From NCBI GenBank assembly GCA_963575745.1, contig CAUYUJ010006367.1, forward strand, positions 15,001 to 54,131: DNA of 39,131 nt, read 5' to 3'. The notes beneath the pieces are model-generated. The model worked only from the letters and a program-made list of their open reading frames with translations, searched no databases and had not been told where the DNA came from. How positions within the stretch are numbered: the stretch's first letter is position 1; each line of letters opens with the position of its first letter. A program made the position numbers and the translations under genes. This DNA is from Prorocentrum cordatum (lineage: Eukaryota; Sar; Dinophyceae; Prorocentrales; Prorocentraceae). This document shows positions 38,951 through 39,131 of this stretch, one piece after another.

Positions 38951-39131
38951 TTCAGAGAAGAAGCCGGCGGTGGGTGGTGAGGGAGACACGCCCACCTCCG
39001 CCGGTCCACGATCCGCGCAGCGACTCGCCGGAGGTTGCAGCGGGTCCGGGGGCGTGGCTTCCTAGCGTGTCCCAATACGCGTGGCTCAAGGGTGCGCGAA
39101 GCGCTTCGGCAGGACTTCGGAGTAGCTTCGG

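Overview
The window reads as eukaryotic nuclear DNA made almost entirely of mobile-element remains and satellite-type repeats. No intact host gene, rRNA, tRNA or CRISPR array could be supported. The best fit is a dinoflagellate genome. The grounds are high and patchy GC, a LINE whose N-terminal region carries the peptide RIGEAKHPGP followed by a GGEQGD-type reverse transcriptase (a pairing I recall from dinoflagellate predicted proteins), a diverged Ty3/gypsy element, and very dense simple and satellite repeats. The species cannot be fixed from the sequence, and no dinoflagellate spliced-leader sequence was seen.

Left third (1-13,363): one decayed Ty3/gypsy-type LTR retrotransposon on the + strand. 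Two diverged direct repeats about 13.05 kb apart (1-317 and 12,805-13,363) behave as LTRs. Between them, in order, lie gag-like fragments, an aspartic protease (FDTGAT), a reverse transcriptase (FIDD), RNase H (HVDA...HTDN), an unassigned extra region, an integrase with all three catalytic acidic residues at DD35E spacing, and a purine-rich tract just before the 3' LTR. The reading frame shifts many times and has stops, so the copy is dead or the assembly is indel-rich. A separate 963-bp element (3688-4650) sits inside it.

Middle (13,364-22,000): a pyrimidine-rich stretch, then about 22 degenerate units of an ~85-bp repeat (14.7-16.7 kb), then a ~150-bp satellite (16.7-19.8 kb) whose orientation flips near 18,608. 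That satellite is interrupted at 17,267-18,405 by a second, inverted copy of the 3688-4650 element. The two copies share both ends and internal order, and the second insertion site can be read from the surrounding satellite. The element looks Helitron-like. A Gly/Tyr/Asp/Ser-rich repetitive open frame (20.6-21.6 kb) follows.

LINE (about 22,030-25,891, +): a non-LTR retrotransposon relic with recognisable N-terminal, RT and C-terminal regions. Its catalytic YLDD reads YLDN and is followed directly by a TA microsatellite.

Right third (25,900-39,131): a mosaic of short repeat modules. The main one is a ~300-bp unit (over 20 copies) holding a 34-bp palindrome and two further dyads. Interspersed are a ~60-bp module, a ~45-bp module, a ~250-bp AT-rich module and a ~35-nt hairpin with paired base changes. 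Modules repeatedly join after the trinucleotide AGT. A 667-bp fold-back structure and four copies of a 178-bp satellite complete the region.
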